From Morella rubra (lineage: Eukaryota; Streptophyta; Magnoliopsida; Fagales; Myricaceae), in contig RXIC02000091.1 of NCBI GenBank assembly GCA_003952965.2, positions 1-64,000 of the forward strand: a stretch of DNA of 64,000 nucleotides, written 5' to 3'. Of this stretch, positions 61,503-64,000 are shown piece by piece (within the stretch, counting starts at the first letter, position 1; every line of letters begins with the position of its first letter). The notes under the pieces were generated by a model. It was not told the DNA's origin. It saw only the letters and a program-made list of their open reading frames with translations, and did not search any database. The translations under genes and the position numbers were made by a program.

Positions 61503-62052
61503 GCCGTGACCCCAATGTTGGCATCATGGTTGTCACAGTCGTGGCTAAAATTTCTATGATGTTTAAAATTTCGTTTTCCTAATCTCTCAGCACATATCTA
61601 TGACCTTTTGCCCTGCAGGATCGATTTCTTGTTTTTGACACGAATTAAGGTAGGTGTGGGAATAATGTGCATGGTTATGTGAAAGATTGCAGAAATGTTA
61701 TTCCTTTTCATTGATTAACACGTCCAGTTCTTGACACGAATTAATCTACACTTCTCACTCTCCCCGAGATTTTTGACAATATGGAGTTGAGCAATAATCT
61801 CGTGTAATCAAAATCAAGCATCTGGGTTCGAAGGAAAGCAAAAGCATTGTCTACTTTCTCTGTGGAACGACCCTTATGGTTTTTGGGTAGTTTTTTCCTC
61901 TCTTCACTTTTCTGCTTGTAAAGCACGGTAAAATGAAAACACAATGAAGCAGAAAGGTTCTGTGGAAGATGCTTTCGTATATTCAATTCAATGAATCGCG
62001 TAAAGTACAGAATATATATATAAAAGAATGCTAACAGACCTAACAAACTGAG

Positions 62053-62106
62053 AAAAGCCACAAGTATCCTCTAACAGAATTCTACAAATGGAATAAAAGA
62101 ATAATA
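62053..62106. other. First bases beyond the visible palindrome pair
   Basis: From here on no left partner exists in the window. No change in base composition marks the boundary, which fits the arm simply continuing. Confidence 0.5.
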
Positions 62107-62298
62107 TTACGTTGCAGCAGAAATAACAGAAAGAGAGTGAGACGAAGAAGTTCCAGCGTGAGAAGAAGAGTGCTGACTGTGCATGGACAGCTCAGCTTGA
62201 TCTTTGGACAGCTCGACATCTGTGTGTTGTAAGACTGCTTCCTCACTTTTAACTTGTGAGTTGATTAGATCAAGTCGACAAACAAGCTGAGGGTTTAC
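62107..62298 (-). CDS. Possible terminal exon of an unknown gene
   Basis: On the minus strand a pyrimidine-rich stretch ending in CTAAG (acceptor-like) is followed by 63 open codons to a TAA at 62,107-62,109. The peptide runs VNPQLVCRLDLINSQV and ends in a Ser/His-rich tail (HSQHSSSHAGTSSSHS). Its composition looks protein-like, and the splice acceptor is good, but I do not recognise the family and no further exon is evident up to 64,000. It could be chance. Confidence 0.25.
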   Translation of the reverse strand, partial: VNPQLVCRLDLINSQVKSEEAVLQHTDVELSKDQAELSMHSQHSSSHAGTSSSHSLSVISAAT

Positions 62299-63059
62299 CT
62301 TAGAAAAAAAAAAGCTGAGAGTTACGTAACAAACAGGTACAGATTCACTGTACTATATATATATATATATGGCTTAAAGTATTTTCTGGTTCGATCGTAT
62401 GACCCAACATGTTGCCAATAATTAGATAAACCCAACAGGCGCCCTTCTGACAATGCCCATCATGTGCAAGGAAACGTGCCGAACTTGTACATTGCAACTT
62501 CAACATGAAGCTTTTAATGCAGATATTATTTATTATACTGCCAGCCAGCTTTATGAAATTTCACGTAAACTTCTGAATGTTAAGAATTGTACACAGCTTG
62601 GAACAAGGCCGACATGAGCGAAAGATGCTGCTAAAAAACTGCAGCAATCAAGCAAGATTCTGACTGACCCAATTAAATTTAATGGCGGATATTTATATTT
62701 ATTTCTTTGCGCGCGCGCAGGGCGCGCCGTGGGAGCGATATTGGGATCTGAAATATGCATGGGGCGTAGACTTGATATATAATTTATAATTGCTTTGTCA
62801 CAACTTCAAGAAGATCGCAATCAACCTCAAAATAATCCTCATTTGAACGTCTCCCGGTAGATATGCGGAAGTCAACTGTCTGGTTTACGTTACGTGTACA
62901 ACTCGATCGGAAAAAAAAAACGTAGACCTTTTGGATGTCCCTGATCAATTCACGACTTAGACTGATCCCGAAGACAGAAAGCAGCTTAAAGTTCAAGCTG
63001 TGGTTAATTTTATTAATCCGCAGTTGTCTATAAAATCTAATTTCTCAGTTGGTTTCTTG
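62299..63059. other. Intergenic, right of the palindrome pair
   Basis: Has a TA microsatellite (about 62,352-62,371) and an unusual GCGCGCGCGCAGGGCGCGCC stretch at 62,709-62,728 in otherwise AT-rich DNA. No supported gene. Confidence 0.4.
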
Positions 63060-63110
63060 CACCCAACCCTCTGATGTAGATAGGACAGTAACGTCCCTAG
63101 ATTGCTGAGT
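63060..63110 (+). repeat. BAHD-unit flank repeat at right edge
   Basis: ACCCAACCCTCTGATGTAGA, then GACAGTAACGTCCCTAG, in the same orientation as the copies at 50,381-50,445 and 55,959-56,040 that precede BAHD B and A by about 2-2.5 kb. Confidence 0.55.
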
Positions 63111-63614
63111 ATATATTATTAAAAAAAAAAAAAAGATTCTAGAAGTTGTCGTGGAGGAGGTAAATATCGATGTTTTGGTCTAAAGGAAGGGTTGATTAAT
63201 TATCGAGAAAAGAAAACATGTAAGTATGGTTTCCCCCTAGCAATGTGTCGGGGAGGAAATTGACAGATAACCGAACCCGTAAGAAGTTAAATCAACCCTG
63301 AAATGTGACCCGATGATTCCAATTGGACATGCAGCGAATACGGCCTCTATTCCTCCCGTACCCATAAACAACGGCTATTAATGTTTCGTCTCCAGCACCA
63401 TCCACTTGCATGAAGAATATCTAACTAGATTTAAAATAGCATTTGAGCTCATCCAGATTGTTGACTTTGTAGTACGCAATGGGACCACTTAATTGCCTGC
63501 TTCTCGTCATCTCTTTCTTGTGCTTGGGATTGGAAAGAGCCTTCCAGATTGTGTGTATATATATATATATGCTTCTACTTTATATATATGTTTGCCTTAC
63601 AATAACAAAAATTA

Positions 63615-63990
63615 GTTAAATATAATTTTTACCCATCAATTATTAGAGTTTTAATACTTTACCCTTAAAACTATCAATTTTGCTACCTTTCATTTGGTAA
63701 CTACTAACTGCATACGCTTTGCACCACTAATTTAGACATAAATTGATATTTTTATTCAGTAAAATAACAATTTTACCTCATATGTTTTAGCTATTATATT
63801 TTATGTACATGTGAAGACGTTATTTCGTTGATAAAAAAAAAAAACAAGCACTTTCGTTCGAATTAACAACGGAGAGTTCAAAATTTTTACTTAATTGATA
63901 GTTGAATTAGGAATAGCAAAATCGATTATTCAAAATGTAAAATGTTATAACCTGATAGTTGATGGATAAAAACATATATTTCCCTTGAAA
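63615..63990. mobile_element. MITE-like element 5 at right edge
   Basis: Left end ATAATTTTTACCCATCAAT matches the complement of the right end (ATTGATGG-like TTGATGGATAAAAAC). About 375 bases of AT-rich non-coding DNA. Layout resembles element 4, with repeated short phrases such as TTTACC and TACTTT in both halves. Confidence 0.55.
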
Positions 63991-64000
63991 AACTTTGTAT

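Larger units (their letters stand above)
31065..62052 (-). repeat. Right arm of giant palindrome
   Basis: Reverse-complement partner of 1-31,054. All genes in this arm read through intact, including BAHD A and HHL1, which are broken in the left arm. Base 62,052 pairs with base 1; sequence after that has no partner in the window only because the left arm is cut off by the window edge, so the arm may extend further. Confidence 0.97.

Noticed and set aside
1..62052. Plastid genome inverted repeat
   Set aside because: The plastid repeat carries rRNA and tRNA genes. Here the genes have nuclear introns, plastid transit peptides and MITEs/SINE, and the copies are adjacent with no single-copy region between.
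62709..62728. GC-rich alternating tract as a CpG-island promoter
   Set aside because: Only about 20 bases long, with no TATA box or gene start nearby.

Overview
This window is nuclear DNA from a flowering plant, most likely a woody eudicot. It is AT-rich, its genes have introns, it carries plant-type short transposable elements, and its proteins are plant-only families: BAHD acyltransferases, a CYP71-type P450, a plastid small heat-shock protein and the thylakoid protein HHL1. I cannot name the species from sequence alone.

The dominant feature is a near-perfect giant palindrome. Bases 1 to about 31,054 reappear as the reverse complement at about 31,065-62,052, with only about 10 bases between the arms. 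The window begins inside the left arm, so the true outer boundary is not seen; 62,053-64,000 has no partner here. Every gene is therefore present twice in mirror image. Paired coordinates add up to roughly 62,114 near the centre and 62,059-62,147 further out, so the arms differ by scattered small indels. Coding sequences are nearly identical. Divergence is concentrated in patches: the centre, AT-rich stretches, and two places where the left arm alone breaks a gene with dense indels.

From outside to centre each arm holds: a decayed BAHD fragment; three intact-length BAHD acyltransferase genes (called A, B and C), all facing the outer end in the left arm; HHL1; a CYP71-clan P450 convergent with HHL1; a plastid small heat-shock protein divergent from the P450; then about 1.3 kb of gene-poor DNA up to the centre. 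Between genes lie long-TIR MITE/foldback elements, one tRNA-derived SINE with a 12-bp target-site duplication, a nested minisatellite, and relics of the segment that was tandemly duplicated with the BAHD genes.

Functionally there are two themes. The BAHD array plus the P450 resembles a small specialised-metabolism neighbourhood (oxidation followed by acylation). BAHD genes A and B share a TATA/W-box promoter layout. HHL1 and the small heat-shock protein both protect photosystem II or thylakoids; HHL1 has G-box/I-box light elements upstream and the heat-shock gene has heat-shock elements next to its TATA box.

The key question is whether the palindrome is real. A fold-back or haplotype mis-join in a long-read assembly is at least as likely as a genuine inverted duplication. 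The left-arm BAHD A tail (2,300-2,650) carries insertion-biased single-base errors typical of unpolished long reads, and HHL1, usually a low-copy gene, is duplicated wholesale.
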